Notes under the pieces: model-generated | The model's input: the letters and a program-made list of their open reading frames with translations, nothing else | Databases searched by the model: none | Told to the model about the DNA's origin: nothing | In this document: positions 1-15,100 of the stretch, one piece after another | Layout: each line of letters starts with the position of its first letter | Position numbering within the stretch: position 1 is the stretch's first letter | Made by a program: the position numbers and the translations under genes | DNA from: Anseranas semipalmata | Lineage: Eukaryota > Chordata > Aves > Anseriformes > Anseranatidae | DNA length: 64,000 nt | Assembly (NCBI GenBank): GCA_013399115.1 | Contig: VXAA01000959.1 | Location: forward strand, 1 to 64,000 | Direction: 5' to 3'

Positions 1-152
1 TGTGTGTGTGTGTCTATATGTGTATATTTACTTTACATACCTCTCCACCAAATCAATTTTTATCTTAAAACACATGAGAAGCAGGGAGTCTTACTTGAGG
101 ACACTAAATAGCAGGATGCACAAATCAAATCCGAGAAGACTCAGGATCTTAC
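1..152 (-). other. GPSM2: GPSM2 intron, 5' part, with a truncated TG microsatellite
   Basis: Intron sequence after the last visible donor. The first 13 bases are a TG dinucleotide run cut by the window edge, followed by a looser TG/TA stretch. No exon is seen. Confidence 0.7.
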
Positions 153-3100
153 CTGGCATTTTACCAATATGTCAAAGAAGTCGTCATCTAGTTCTCTGTT
201 GTTACTTGCCATGAGGTGGCCCAGGACTGACTGACTGTTGTGTTCATTAAGACGAAGTCCAGGTAGATTACTAAAGCTAGCGCGTTGGTCATCTAGGCGG
301 CGGCTCTGTGAGCTAGCCAGTAAGTCCAGGAATTCATCTGTGTGGGGTGAGACTACGGAAGTAGAAAAGGCTGGGGGAGGAAGAAGAAAAACAAGTGAGC
401 CTAGACATAAGCTCCCTTCCATTCAAATACATTTTTAAGATAGCATTTGACAAGAATTAAAGTCAGCTTTTTTAAAAAAAACTACATTTTCTTATTGTTT
501 TAGGTGGAGTAGAGGATGTTGCTACTGCAGCAGCTGCGAATCTGTTCTTCTCCTGGAAGTAGCATCTCTGATCATCCATCCTGTTACTCTGGAATCGACT
601 CAGCAGATCAAAGAACCCTTCATCTGCCATTGTCTCTCGACTGTTTCTCTGAGGAGGAGAGAAAAGTTAGAGATACTTTGAACTCAGAAGTACCTAAAAC
701 TAGGACAACTGCATGGCAGTTTCATTCCAGTTATATGTTTTATATTTGCATATCTTTTGCATATATTTGCATGGAAGCCATTAAATTAATTTTTTTAGTC
801 ATCCATTTCTATAGGCAGAGATTTACCCTAATAAGAAATGTTAATAATACGGCAAACACTTCTGGAAAGTAAATCTATTACAAACATTTTGTTCTCTGAA
901 ATATAAAGAAATGGTACTCTCATCAGTACAAATGGAGTTGTTCCTCCTCAGCCATTCATCCACCATGAACCAAATGTCCATGAATGAGAAAACAAAAAGA
1001 ACAGCAACAAACAGGTTCCATTTGTTCCTCAGGTCTATGGTCAAAAACAATCTTCTCTCATCAAGATTTAAAAAAAAAAAAAAAAAAGAGGAGTCATTTG
1101 AGCTGACTTCTGTGAAGAGTGCAATAACCTAAACAATATGTCAAATATCTTCTACTGTCTAAATCAGAAAAGCTACATTTTTTTTAAGTTAGGAGAAGCA
1201 GGGTCTGGGAGAAATTCTGGACAAAAAATGTATGTACAAGCTGACCTGTAACTTGAGAAAATCCACCAGGAAAAAATCTTCCAATAGTAGAAAAAGCTTA
1301 GAGCTGTCACCACTCAGGAGATAGATGTAGAATGCCAGATTCTACATCAATTTACAGAGCAACATTGTTTAAATCAAGTAAACAAGTAAAACTGAAATGG
1401 ACATCTGCAGGAATGTGTTTTCCATAATTTTGAACAAACCAGGATTTGCAGAGACTATAATCTCCACAGCTCTCCAGACCTACCCTCTGAGAGTTTGGAA
1501 GGCGATGATCAATAGAGTTACTGGCATCCTGCAAAACTTTGGAAGCGGTGCTGGTTTTGTACTTTTTGCCTTTTAGTCGATTTACAAAATGCAGTTTTGC
1601 TGAAGGTTTGGCAATGAGTGGTTTCTGTTTAGCAAGAATCTCACTGTTCCAGTTCTGAACCTAAAAAAAAAAAAAAAAAAGTCTCATGAAGCTAAGCCTT
1701 CTCATTGTGATCACATATATTGTTACCTCTTAGTTGTTTCTTCTTTTCCTCCCCCAAATGAAGTACCTTTGCAATATTTATTTTATCCAACCACTAGGAC
1801 ATAAAAAGTTAGTTTTTAGTTCTATTACTTGACCTATGATTATTGAGATCTTGTTACCTGAAGCAGGTTAGTACTGTTACTGACCACTCTTATAACTGAA
1901 CCATAGTGCAACACCTGATTGATTAAAATATAGTCAAGTGGTGTATTTAATCAAACATGCTGAAATTTTCCTTGCTGACTGCAGTGCAGGAATTGTAGTT
2001 AATGTCACTGCTAAAATGCAGCCACACGGCATTTCCCACGTGACATTCTTGTAATAAGAAAAAGAAAAGCAGTTTTTACAAAGCATTAGTGCAAAACAAC
2101 CCCTTGTACAAACCTAGACCCTCAATCAGCTTTCTACGTTGTCCTTCATATACATGGAATTCCCAGTGAAGATTGGAGAGGAAGAGTGAGAAAAATGCCA
2201 GCACAAGAGCAAACAGGAATAATCATCTTATTTCACTGAAGAACAGAATGGATAGCTTCATCAACCTTACAGATTTCACCTAAATTCTCTTCTAAAATAA
2301 ACAATTTATCCATAAAACTGACAACTTCATCTACAACTGACAAACATATAATAACTGAATAAAGAAGAAAACATTTTTTCTTGATCCTACATCAGAAACT
2401 GTGAACACAATCACAAATCTTTCAGCAACAAACACTGCCTACCCAAATGAAATGACTTCGGAAGGTTATTAAAGATCAACACACACGCTCCGACTCCAAT
2501 GAGATAGCATCCTGTACAGTCAAACCATAATGCTAGTGTCATATGTTGTTCTATACATCAAAGACATTTATGGAATGAGTTTTTGGAACCTACTAAATGA
2601 GTATCTTGAAAAAAGCCCTTTACAAGAAATAAGCTGCAATACTAGGTTAATACTTGATAATAAAACTCCACATGAAATATTTTAGTATATTTATTAGTGA
2701 AACACACTACGTGTATTTTAAATGCCAATAAACTCATTGCAGCCAAAGAAAAATTTTTCAGAGCCGCTGAGCTAAAGCTTTGGAGTTCTACACTGAATCA
2801 CTTTCTGCATCAACCTCAAACCACTTTTAAAAAGGAGATGAAAGGAATTCCTTTGATGCACACTACGCTCATGATTTTTAACATTAAACTCTTAGAGAAA
2901 CCTTTAGATGTTGTTGCAATCTCACCAGCAGAACAAAAAGAAGAAAAGTGCCAACCTTTTCTGGTGTTAATTTCATAAGTTCCATGTTCTCCATACTGTG
3001 ACGGCGTCCTACTCTTGGTCTGGTACCTTCAAGAAAGAAAAGAAGTTTATCTTTTTATCATCAAGATTTATGGTGTCACCTTCAGAGCTGTGGCAGTGTT

Positions 3101-6100
3101 CATCAAATGTCCAAGATACATCCATTCTGAGTTCCAAAACTCAGCATAGAATAAATAATCACAAGTAAAAGCAGCCTTAAAAAACACACAGATCCAAGGT
3201 ATGTAAGTTGCATTCATGGGACACAGAGAAGAACCATGGATCTTCAAACAGAGGATCATCAAATGAAGCAGCTTTAACTCTAACCCCTTGTGTTCCAAAG
3301 ATGGTAGGAAGAAAAAAAGGAGGACATAATTTGGCAGCAAACAGACAAAACTCCCACATAAAAAAAAGGGAACAATTAGAAACTCAAGAGGATGCATCGT
3401 ATGAAGAAACTAGGCATTAATGTGTGATTCACAACCTAAATCCTCCAAAAAAGCAGGAGGTGAAGGGGTCCAGTAGTACTGCAAAAACAACCTTTTTTTT
3501 TTTCTTCTGGTGGGAAAAAAATTCATAGTCAAGCATCTGTAGTCAGAAAACAATGCAAATAACATTCTTTTTGAAGTTCACTGTTAGAAAGTATTCAGAA
3601 AAAAGCACGTACCATTCAAACTGTTATCTGCCACATGGCTTTCTGACATCATGGAGTTGTTTGTGCTATAGCTTAATCCAAGAACCATTTGAAGATCTGA
3701 GAGATTAAGTCTAGCAGTGAGTTCTCCACTTCTATCTCCTACCTGCAATCAAATAAACAGTTGTTACTGTAACAAAATATATACATACATAATTACAAAC
3801 AAACCTTGTCCCCTCAACTTCTGTGAGAAAAAGGTTGAAAAGGTTTTCCTTGTTGAAAACTGAGAGAACCATCTTTTTCATGAAGTACATAAAAACTAAA
3901 AGGTACAAACCAAAGCCTAAAATAACCTCTGCTAGGCTATTAGCTTGGATTCCACGCTGACATTATCGGAGGTGACATTAGAACTAAGGAAGCAACTGCA
4001 GTGAGATATGGCTGAAATAAAACTTTGAATAAATTATCTGAGAAATTATTCAAAGTCCTTTCCTTTATTAAAAATCACATGCATGGACACACCTTTGTAA
4101 AATCACTGTGTTACTTAACAAAAAGAGCAAAAAACAGGCAACCAATATACGTGTGAAAATCATACCTCTCTTGAAATCTCCAGGTGCCTCTCAGCAAAAT
4201 GCATAGCTTGGTCATGATTTCCCAGAGCGGTATATGCATTCCCTAAACTCCAGCATGCTCTTCCTTCACCAATTCTGCAGAAGAGAAACACATCTTCAGG
4301 GATATCCTCTAATACTCTCTGAACACTAGGGGTCAGGTTTTCATAATATTATCAGAAGAAGATTACTGTGTCAGGAAAAATTAAGTCTATCTTCAGAAAC
4401 CATTCCACCACCACCACGTTAAGTATTGTAATTAAAGGACTGTGACCTGGCATAAGCATAAATATGAGCAAATCTCATCAAAACTTTAATTTTTAAATGT
4501 ACAGCAAACATCTAAGTTACTCCTTTCAGTTTTGCATGCATGGAACATTTTCCTCAGATTGCATGCCTTATTATTCTTCACATATTCTGCTTACTGAATT
4601 AGAAGTGCATTTACAGGTTGTAAAAAAATGTAATTGTACCCAATACTACAAAAAAGCTTTAGAAATCCTTATTTTAAAATAAGCATTATTTACTACTAGA
4701 TTATTCTCCTTTCCCCACCCCTTCCTATTTTCTTTATTTGCGGAAAAGAAGGAGATGTATTCTTGTAAAGGTATGCAACATTATTACAATCAAGTCATGG
4801 AAAGCATCTGCTTTTTTTCCCTTAATTTACAAAGATGATACCAACACAAGACGATGTAGGGAGTCATTCCTCAATCCCCCTCTCATCTCAGATTCATTAG
4901 CTGCAATACTTTCATGAGCATTTTTTCCCCATTTGAAAACAAGCCCAGTGTTGTAGGGAATTCACATCAATTCAGATGTCATATGTAGAACGATGCCAGC
5001 AGACTTAGAGGTAACAGGATTCAGTTTAAGTGTCATATATATAAACAATCTCTTAAGGCTTACTTATCATTTAATTCCTGAGCAATCACAAGGTGTTTCA
5101 AGTGGTAATCAATTGCTTTTTCATAGTCTTGAAGCAAAGTGTATGTGTTTCCAAGGCTGTAGCAGGCCTGTGCTTCCACAGCTCTATCTTTAAGCTGCCG
5201 AGCCAGCTGTAATGTCCTCCTGAAAGAAAGGGTTAGTCACCTCAAAAAATCACTGAAGTTTTTAGAAGTATACTCATGCAACAAAAAACCAGTTGTACAA
5301 ATTAAACAAATTAGGACAACTGGCAAATTAGCTGCTAACAAATTACTATCTTCCAAAATCTTATGAAATTTTGAGTGTCTTTTTTCTACTCCCCTCCACT
5401 GCAGCCCATTTCTATTTACTTCACTGGAGAGCAGACAAAGCCCTCAAACTGCATCTTCTGATTTTAGTTTATTGTCTCATCACTAATTTATAGCTGTTTT
5501 CTCAGTAGTATGGTACTTGAAGCAGTTCAGTACCAGCATTAGAATAAATACTGTGTGTTCTCCATCAACAAGAGCAAGACAGACCTATAACCACCAAGCC
5601 AGCCTGTCCCTGCTACGTAAGAGAATTTGAGTGCTAATAACCTCCTCAGTATTGAGGCTTTTTTTCCCCATTTTCAAGAAGAATGGGTAAGACCTGAAAT
5701 CCCAGTAATATGCTAACAGCTGTACGGTATCTCTGCAGATCTTACATTTTCCTAAGTTACAGCAGCAACTATTTAGTTGTGCAGAGATAAAGAAGAAAAA
5801 ATCTCGATTACAAATACAGACTAAATATGTAAAACCATGTTGATACGCACCACCAACCTCAGCTAATGAGTATACCTGAGACAGCTACCCATCTCAGGCG
5901 TATTACAGTTACTCAGATCATTCCAGAACTTGCTAAGAGCTAAGACAGGAATGCTTGTTTCTAGAATAAAGGTGAATAAATGTGTCTCAACAGAAAGATG
6001 TCTACAGTGCTGAGAAGAATCTATTTAAAGTAACAAAAAAGTTAAACACTATCTCCCTTAAAAGCACCTGAATAGTTAACTAAATAGGGAAAAATGTTGG

Positions 6101-9100
6101 GTAGTTTGTTTTTTTTTTTTGCTAAGTAAATGCAACTCTTTTCTAAGTATACTTTGAAGAGATGGCTATTCTACAGTGAGCTAAAGTACCGGGCACAACA
6201 GAAATTAACTGTACTAGAAGAGGTATAAATCATATTTATAAGCAGTCAACTAACTTGTAGTATTCAGAAGCAGTTTCAAATTCACCCAGGAATATATAGG
6301 CATTTCCAAGATTGCTGTATGCTCTTCTTTCCGCTGATCTGTCACCAAATTCTTTTGCAATTAGGAGACGCTTAAAAATGTGAAATAATTGCATTAATTA
6401 CTCAGTTTTGTGCTTTATAACATACATTTGCATACAAAAATGCATGTTCATAGATTTTCCACCGTATCCTTCAGGCCAACAATGCTTGAAAAGAACAGCC
6501 AGGACTTGAGGCTATGCCCTTAAGATCAAAAGCGTACATTAAAAAGCTTGTGACAATATCCAAAAATACATGTATATAAGACCTGGAGCAACTGCTGATA
6601 TTTTACAAGAACAAACAAAATTCCTTACTAGCACGTTGCTGTACCTGTTCATGGGCTAAAACTGCACTCCTGAAGTTGCCCAGAAGGTAGTGTGTGTTTC
6701 CCAGATTTCCAAAGGCACGTCCTTGTGCTGCTCTATCACCCAGCTCTGTTACTATTGTCAGGTTTTCCCTGTTTTGGGGGAAGTGAGGACAAGAGGAAGA
6801 CTAGTGACTTTCAGGTTATTTTTTCTCATAGTCATTTAAACAAACAAAAAAATCTTTTTCCCATTTAAATAAAAGAAAAAGTAGAGTATTCTACTTCGGC
6901 CTATTTTAACAGCCTTTATGCAACCACAAATTTTCCACTGAGTAGGAAACGTTTTCTGTGAGATACTGAACTTAACTGCATTCTTTTGCTAGAAATGAGC
7001 ATGCCAGCATAAGAGCTACATTATATGCAAGTATACCGAGGTCCTGCTGTTGTCTTGGTCTGGTTCTAAGAGTAATGTGAATTCTAACGTAAGGGAAGGA
7101 CTTGCCAGGTAATCAGAGGTACACTAAAAATGAGGGCTTAAAAAAAATAATGTACTTTCCAGTTTAAAAGGAAAAAAATCACAGGTGCATTAGTTCATGG
7201 TACCACAAACCTCAGTATTTTAACAAGCCAGATGATCATATCCTCTCAATCACTAACATATAAAGCTACTACTTACTCATAATAATTTGCAGCTTTTTGT
7301 AAAGCATTTTTCACATCATCTGGAAGTTCCCCTGGATCATGAGTCCCAGCGCAAGCTACATTTTTCCCTTTAGAGTGATAAACGTTTCCCAGATTATACA
7401 GTGCTCTAGCTTCTCCAACCTAAAGCAAAAATAAAATAAGGCAATTAAACTTTAAGCTTCAATGTCTTCTGTCACAACAACGATTAGTACGATCCACAGA
7501 AGGGAGGAGAAGTTAACTACTTGTCAACACATGCTCTCATTGCCCAAGTTACTCCCACCTAGTCACATTGCTCAATCAGATTGTTTTGTATATTATTTTT
7601 GGGGTGTAAGATATGTAATAATTATTGAGGCCAATTACCATTAAAAATATTTTTTTTAATAAAAAGGAAAATATTTAAGAATCTGGATACTGTAGACTTC
7701 TAGGCGCAAACAGCCGTCTGACAGATTCTTATTGTCAGGAAGAAATATTTGAATATTCAGTATTTAATTCCCTCTGAAAGGTGGCATACTCATTACCAAT
7801 ACAACAGGGTTCACTAATATTTATTAGGAGTTTATTTCCAGATTCCTAAGCATTCTTACCTTATCATTAAGCTCTCTGGAAATATCCAGATGTCTTTGAC
7901 AACAAACAATAGCTTCTTCAAAGTTTCCAAGTACCTTTAAGGTGTTACCCAGATTCCCACTAGCTTTAGCTTCTCCCAGAAGATCTCCAATTGTCCTAAA
8001 AATGCAGAAGTAAAGTACCTAGTAAAAAGTGTGTAACTTGAAACCAAGCAGATGATCAATGTGTGGCAGACAATTAGAAGAATTTATGAAAAGAAATTCA
8101 AATTACGTAAGTGTATATGTACTCAGTTCATTTTATATCTAAAATGCATTCACATAAATATGGTTCAATCTATGGTAACAGAAACATTTGATTTTGTTGG
8201 TGCTGTTTGTGCAACTGCTAGTATTCATGGTTTTGATCTACCTACTATACATCAAAAAAAAAAAAAAAAGACACCACTTCTTTTAGGAAGAGAATAAAGA
8301 TACACTTACTAATGATTATGCAGAAAGACAGTCCCAAGATTACAGAGTTTTAACTGTTTCTGCATTTTGCTCAACTATCATTCTTGCATTACATAGTAGA
8401 CTTACCGGTCTCCCAGAAAGCTCAGAGGAAATACTACATTTCTAGATTCTAAATAAGATTAAGGCAAAAGAGCACCACTGAGCCACTCAGTCTCTGATAC
8501 TTGGGGAATAACACACACACACAAAAAAAAAAAAAACAGGTTCCCACTAGGAACCTTAGTGAATTTAGGTACCTCTGTGGTTACAGCACTTGAGCAGGTA
8601 AAGGGGGTGGGTAGAAAACATTTTTGCCTTAATTGTGGTTAAGTCCTACGTTAGATGCTTGTGTCTTTTATTGGATCTATACTAATTAAAAATCAGATGC
8701 ATAAATAGTGTATGAAATGCAAAGTTGTTTTAGATTTCACAAGATTATACTGTGAGTTTTACACAGAGAAACATGAATGAGTTCTGTCTAGTAAACAAGA
8801 CAGCCAGAAAGACTGAGTTTTAGAAACAGGAAAGGGTGGATTTAAAGAAGCTACTTAATTATCCACAACCTGGTGAGGCCTCAGTTAGTACTAGGATTAT
8901 GGTGCTAGGCTGAGTATTAGCTCCCAGGTTAAAGGGCAATCAAGTTACCTACCAGACCCCCTGGCCCTCTGCCGTCACCACATTGCTCATTATCTAGTAT
9001 TAATAGCAGGCTTTGGTAGGCAAATGAACAGTCAACTGCTCACCTCTACAAGAATGGGATGAAATGGAGAACATGGTTAAAGCCATAAGATTACCTTGCA

Positions 9101-12100
9101 AGAGTTAAATCATGGTGATGGTATTCCAAGGCCTTTGCATATTCATGCAAGTAGAAATAGGCATTGCCTAACTGGCTGTAAATAGCACTGAGTGTTTTTA
9201 GATCTTCAGTTCCAACCTGAACAGCTGCTTCAAAGAAAGACACGCCAGCTCGGCAATCTCCTGCTTTACACAGGCGCTCACCTTCCAAAGCCAGCTCTAG
9301 GCAGGAAGCCTCCATCCTGCACAATTTAAGTAAAAAGAGAAAACTGTCATTCTGTATGCAGTACTTTGTCCAATAATCTGAGTTCTGAAGAGATGTATTT
9401 TACTCAAAGGGTCTCTCTGTATTCAGGACAGGAAGTCAGCACCACAGTACAGGCAATGAGCTTGATGCTATAATCTCAATGATGCTATAAAGCTAAGGCA
9501 GAAATGCAATTTGGCACTTCAGTAGTGATAAGCAAAATATTTGTTCTACATAATAGTAGAACCAATAGCTTCAACTATTTTTTTTTTTTTTAATTTTTAT
9601 GTCTTGGGGAGGAAATCCAAACACTGCTTCATCCATATATAGCACCTGTAGGATTCTAAAATGCAGAGTATTCACCATCTAGATAATTTCAGAGCAATGA
9701 CCTAAAACTCAAGTGACTGCTGGCAAATATTGATTTTGACAAATGCAATATACTATTAGCTTTTTATCAATAGGCTTATGGATGCAGAACAATCAAGAAA
9801 TTAAACGTTTTAACAGCAAAACATAGGTACAAATGGATGTAGCTGCATTTACAGCAGACAAACAGCAATTGCTTTCTCCCTCTCACCCCTCCCTCGCCAG
9901 AAAAGTTGTATTTATTTTTAGGTAGATACCATACTTACCTGCAAAATGTCTTATTAAAAACAAACAAACAAACAAACAAGAACAAAAAACTTACAAGTTC
10001 AATATTCCTGTGTATCAAAGACCATGACTAGTTTTCCTAAAGTGTTTAGGTGTTTCCTACGTAACTCAGTACTACTTGGTACTTCATTTCCTATAGTGTC
10101 ACTGTTATGAAAATTGTCACAGTGTGAAGAAAAAACGAGACTTAATTAACAAAACGCATATCAATTCCAGTATTTTAACTGAGAAGCCATAATTCCAGAA
10201 GCCACTGGAATATTTTTGATTATTATGAGCAAATAACTGTGTGATTATAAAGGTATAAAATACTGCAAGAAGAAAATATTAATGAATTTACATATTACAT
10301 TTTGAACAATGAATAAAGAAACTGTTAGAGAACAGTGGCTGCCAAAACACATTCATACGCATTTATGCTATTGTGAGTTCAGGTGTACAAAAGGTACAAA
10401 GGAAAAATTTTGTTAAGTGTTAATGATTATAGATGAACATTTCCTACTTTCCAGTTCTGAGATGTGAGGGAGGTAAGGAGGAAGATGAAGAAGACAACTT
10501 CAGGGTCTTGGTCTTGAAGCAATATGGTTCTCTAGCTTTTTCAAGCTGTATGAATTTTAAAAAGCTCACAAAAATTCCAACATTCTACTTTTTAGAAGAT
10601 ATTTTTTAAAAGAAAATCAGCAAGAGACATTCTCTAAGTGTTTTAAAAGTGTGTGCTTATATTGTCCAAAAATGTTGGACATCAACCTTGTAAATTTGTA
10701 TATTGTTTTGAATTTTTCTTCAAGACGGACTATGTTTTGGCTGTTGTGGCTTGCAATCCTGAACAGAACATTTTTGCATAATTTAATATATCTTTGTTAT
10801 GTCATCATTTGATATATACCTGGTTGTAAGAATAAATCTTCTATAATTCTAGTCCTAAAACAGTTTTCCTTCATATGCAAGATCAGTAATAGCAACAATC
10901 ACAAATGTTTGCTATTCCAACAGCTATTTTAACAGCAACACTGGAAGACAGCTGTTTTGACAAGATACAGTAATGAAGTATTTAACATAACTGCAATGTT
11001 TACATTTCTTTATTTTTCTAAATCATAAATAAACAGGCTATACAACATTCTACTGAAATCTGAGTAAGAAGGAAGTATTTTTGAAAAATCCACTGACTTT
11101 CCAAGAGAACTAGAAGAATTTGGATTGTAAGTAAACACAAAATAGTACCATACCTGCTGGTCTTCGACATTCCACAACTCAAGCACAATGAGATGACAGA
11201 CATATTTAACTTTTGCAATTAAAAATACTGTATGCTTGGTAGTTGGTAAAGATGCAGACAGCAAATGATAATTCGAGCATGAACTTCTTCCCAGGCCCCA
11301 CTTCTCAGGTTGGATATCCATAACACAGCCAGTATTTTTAGGTTTAGAAACTTCTCAGAGAAGTTAAAGCATTCCTATTTGTTAGGACACCCAACCTTTT
11401 TTTCATTACACTGTGCATGTGTTGAATGTAAGACAGAAAAAGGCAGAAATGATTAAGTACAGCATGTTACACCATCAGCAACTAAAGGTTTAAGATTTAA
11501 AACACTTCATTGGGTAATCTTAATCCTATCCAAAGAGGTTCTCTCCGGGCACCTCATGTTAACTGACACATCTAATTAAAGTGATGGCTAGAAAATATGG
11601 TGCTCCTTAGTGCAAAGGTTTAGAACATTATACAATCCCATTCATTTCCTTAGATTTTTAGCTTGATGGGATTACATTAGAGCTTTCAGTAAAACGTGTA
11701 TATGGCGTAATAGTCAAAACGCTATACCAGACTCCAGTTCTGTAAGTGAATTTAGCTCATAAAAACAAATAATCATGTTTTGATTTGCAATTTGTGATGC
11801 AACAGTCATCAAATCAATTAAGAAAAGGCATAGACTAAAAGGGTACAAAGATAATATCAGAGAATGCTATGGACCAGGAATTGTTCTGATACGCTGCATT
11901 CAAGTAATTTCACCTTATTCCAAAGACAGCCAAATGCCAAGGCCGCATTAGGCAGCATTACCATTTTGTCAAGGAACTTGAAACAATCTTCTGACCCTGC
12001 AGCCCAGCCTTAATATAACTTATACAAATGAAAGATGAGGTTGCTTCTTGTTTTTGTTTTCATACGGAACCTAAGTAGTTATGAAGCTGAGTCTTATACC

Positions 12101-15100
12101 CAGGCTGATGAGTATCAGCTGTTATTACAGTGTTTCAATTCAACCAGAATTACAGGAAGTAAATGAGGATGAGAATTAGTAACTGCTTGGGTAAAAAAGA
12201 ACTCAAAACGTAATACTACTGTTTAGAACAACTCTAGACAGCTTGTATTAAAAGGTAGTTAGAACCTGTACAACAAATTAAAGCTATAAATCCATTTGGA
12301 TCTGTTCTTACTGACCTTCTACAATTTCAAAGTCTAAGTAGGCTATAAAAAGAAAAGAACAAAGAAAATTAAATATTTATTTTCATTTCATTAGTTGCCT
12401 TACCCAATATTAATATTTTATTCACGCTAAATGAAAGCTGTGTATGGAATTATTCAGTTATTTTACCACTTTGGAGCACAAAAGTTTCTAGTCTCAACCA
12501 AAAAGTACAAAAATGGACTCAGAAAAGGTATTTTTTTACAGTCCTTGAAAGAATGTTATGAAAATCATGCAACATTTTTAAAAAGATGTACATAACTGTT
12601 CTGTGGTCAAAAACCCATCACCTCATGTTCTCAGAAGCTGTTTTAACCGTCACTAGGGATGGCTGAATAGCATGTCAGCAGACTGAACAGGGCCAGGTTA
12701 TCAATGTTTTAGGAAGTCATTAAATAGTTACAAGGAGAATATAAAATTACTTTCTCTGTTCCCAGGGCTGAATCGAATTACTTATTTATTCAACACGGAA
12801 TGGCTAAACAAAAGATACATTGAATCCGCAGAGACAAGAAGAGAACAAGACCCATTCATCTGGGTACTTCTAATGAAATTCTGTTCCTGCTAAACAGGAC
12901 AATGTTCTTCCAGATATTACTGTGGAAATACTCTTACAGGGCTTCATTTTGTTATTCTGCGTATAGTTGCCTGGACCTGTTCTCTGAAAGGCTGGCATCT
13001 CCTGAATAATTTCTCATCTGTAAAACTACCTCATCCTTATCTCTCCCTGTAAGCTTTTCATCTTGCCTGGCTCCCTTATGCTTTCCTTTTTTTTTTGGTC
13101 TTGTTTCTCGTCTGTTCTCATCTTAAAATAAAGAACATAAAACTGGTAACAGTAGAAGAAAGCAAGATTACATTGATTATTACAATCTCTAAACACCACT
13201 AATTTAGTTTTACTCCGTTCAATTCCCACTAAGAGGATTTCTGAACATTTTTGCGAGACACGTTGATATACAAAACATACATAGACACAAAACCAAAAAA
13301 AAATTTCTCTCTTTAATTCAGAGGCATAAAATTACTAGTGCCACAGAATCCTATGCTAAAGATCACATACTGTTCCCCACTCCTGCCCTTGGTTTCTATG
13401 CATAATGTAGAAGCATACCACACTGACCACTCCAAACCACTTAACTAAATGTCCACTGGAACACTGTGCTTGGTCAAACTGTTAAAAAAGTTTTAAGCTT
13501 TTGGTGTGTGAACTTAGTGGGCCAAGACAAATTAGTTCTACAAATATTTACTCTATAGATCACTTATTAGTCACATTTATTAACATCAGCATTTTATTTT
13601 CAGTCACTAAACTACATTAGAACAAAAAACAGTTTCCTTCCATCAGCATAAGCATTTTTATAGCTGCCAAAGCCAGTTTACTGTGGTTCGGTTCTGCAGT
13701 GGGGGGAAAGAAACAGCTCGCCCAGTAAGAAACCAACCCAGAGTAAACCTTTCCTTAGGAGTGGGCCACCAGTTTCTTTTAAAGTCAGTTCTACTAGAAG
13801 ACCAGTAGGAAAGAAAAAGCAGTGCGAGAACCAAATGAGCCTCGGACAATGCCTGTATGTAAAATAAAAAAAAGGAAGAAGAAGAAAAAGAACACCCTGA
13901 TAAACAACCCCCCAGTAATCTATGACATTTTTTACTGCATTAAATTTTAAACTACAAACAAATCAAATCTTTTGAAATTACAGCTATTAAATTAAAGCAT
14001 CATAAAATTCAAGTTCAATATACTGAATTAATTTGCAGTTTCTCTAAATTTTAGAAAAGTTTAATATTTGAAAAAAAAAAAATAAAAGGATTACTCTTCA
14101 GTGGTTTTTAAATGTTCATCAAATTACGGTTCTTCCAGAAAAGTTTAATAAGGCCATGAATATTTTTGTTGTTAATCAGCATCATGCAAGCCACTACTGA
14201 AATACAGAATAAAGTTGTATGGCGTTTTGCTTTGGCTGTGCTTGACAAATTTTTAAGTTATTTTTGGCTTGTCAATTTAAAACAGGCGATTGGCCATGCC
14301 GCTTTCTTCATCCATTTACTTCCATAATGATAACCTGAACAGCCCCTGCTTTTATTAGGGAGCAGGATCTTCTGTAGTTGTCTGGGGACGACCAAGGGCA
14401 TCAGCTAGATACAACCAAGAAATACTGAGCACAGCAGAAATACCATGCTCAGACATTTAGGGATTCCTGCTGTCGAAGCCACTATATCAAGATTTTAGCA
14501 AAAGAAAGAGAGCAGAGAGTAAATTACATTTTATTTACCTATTTTTTCCATATTGACCATGAAAAAGGTCCTCCTGTTGAGTGCACTGCTAACCAGAACT
14601 AATGCTGTACTTCTATGAACTGGAAGAGACGATCATTCCAACGGCAACCTAACACTGTCAGAACAGCTGTATGAGAATGCACTAAAAGTACCTTTGCGTT
14701 TTCCAGAATTAATTTTAAGCCACAGCATGTGCTGTCTTACAAGTAAGGGTAGTGTTTTGTTCCTGTTAGTTAGCAAGGAAAAAGCCTCCAAGCAAGGCTG
14801 ACTGTGGGAGAGGGCGGGGGAACATACAACAAGAATTGCGCTTTTCAGTTGTTTTTAGAACAATCACTCCAGTGTTCCAGTGTCCCTTCCACCTGAACGA
14901 GCTGCAAGATTTACCCTTCTGCAGACCAGCCATCCAAGTAGGGTGCACTACACAATGTTTCTGTTGTTCTGGTTCATTAGAGGGAGTCTGGAATGCTAAC
15001 ATGTTATCCTGCGTCTGTAAAGGCGATTCCAGAAGAAAAAACATGAAAGCTCTCGGAAGGGAAACGGCATATCCTCTTGACTTGCAATAATTGCACTTTT

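Noticed and set aside
8538..8556. Inverted repeat AGGTTCC-cacta-GGAACCT
   Set aside because: Seven-base arms in an intron; expected by chance in 64 kb and without further context.
14615..14660. Stretch AACTGGAAGAGACGATCATTCC resembling a CR1-type motif
   Set aside because: Too short and without the adjoining CR1 sequence; likely chance or too decayed to call.
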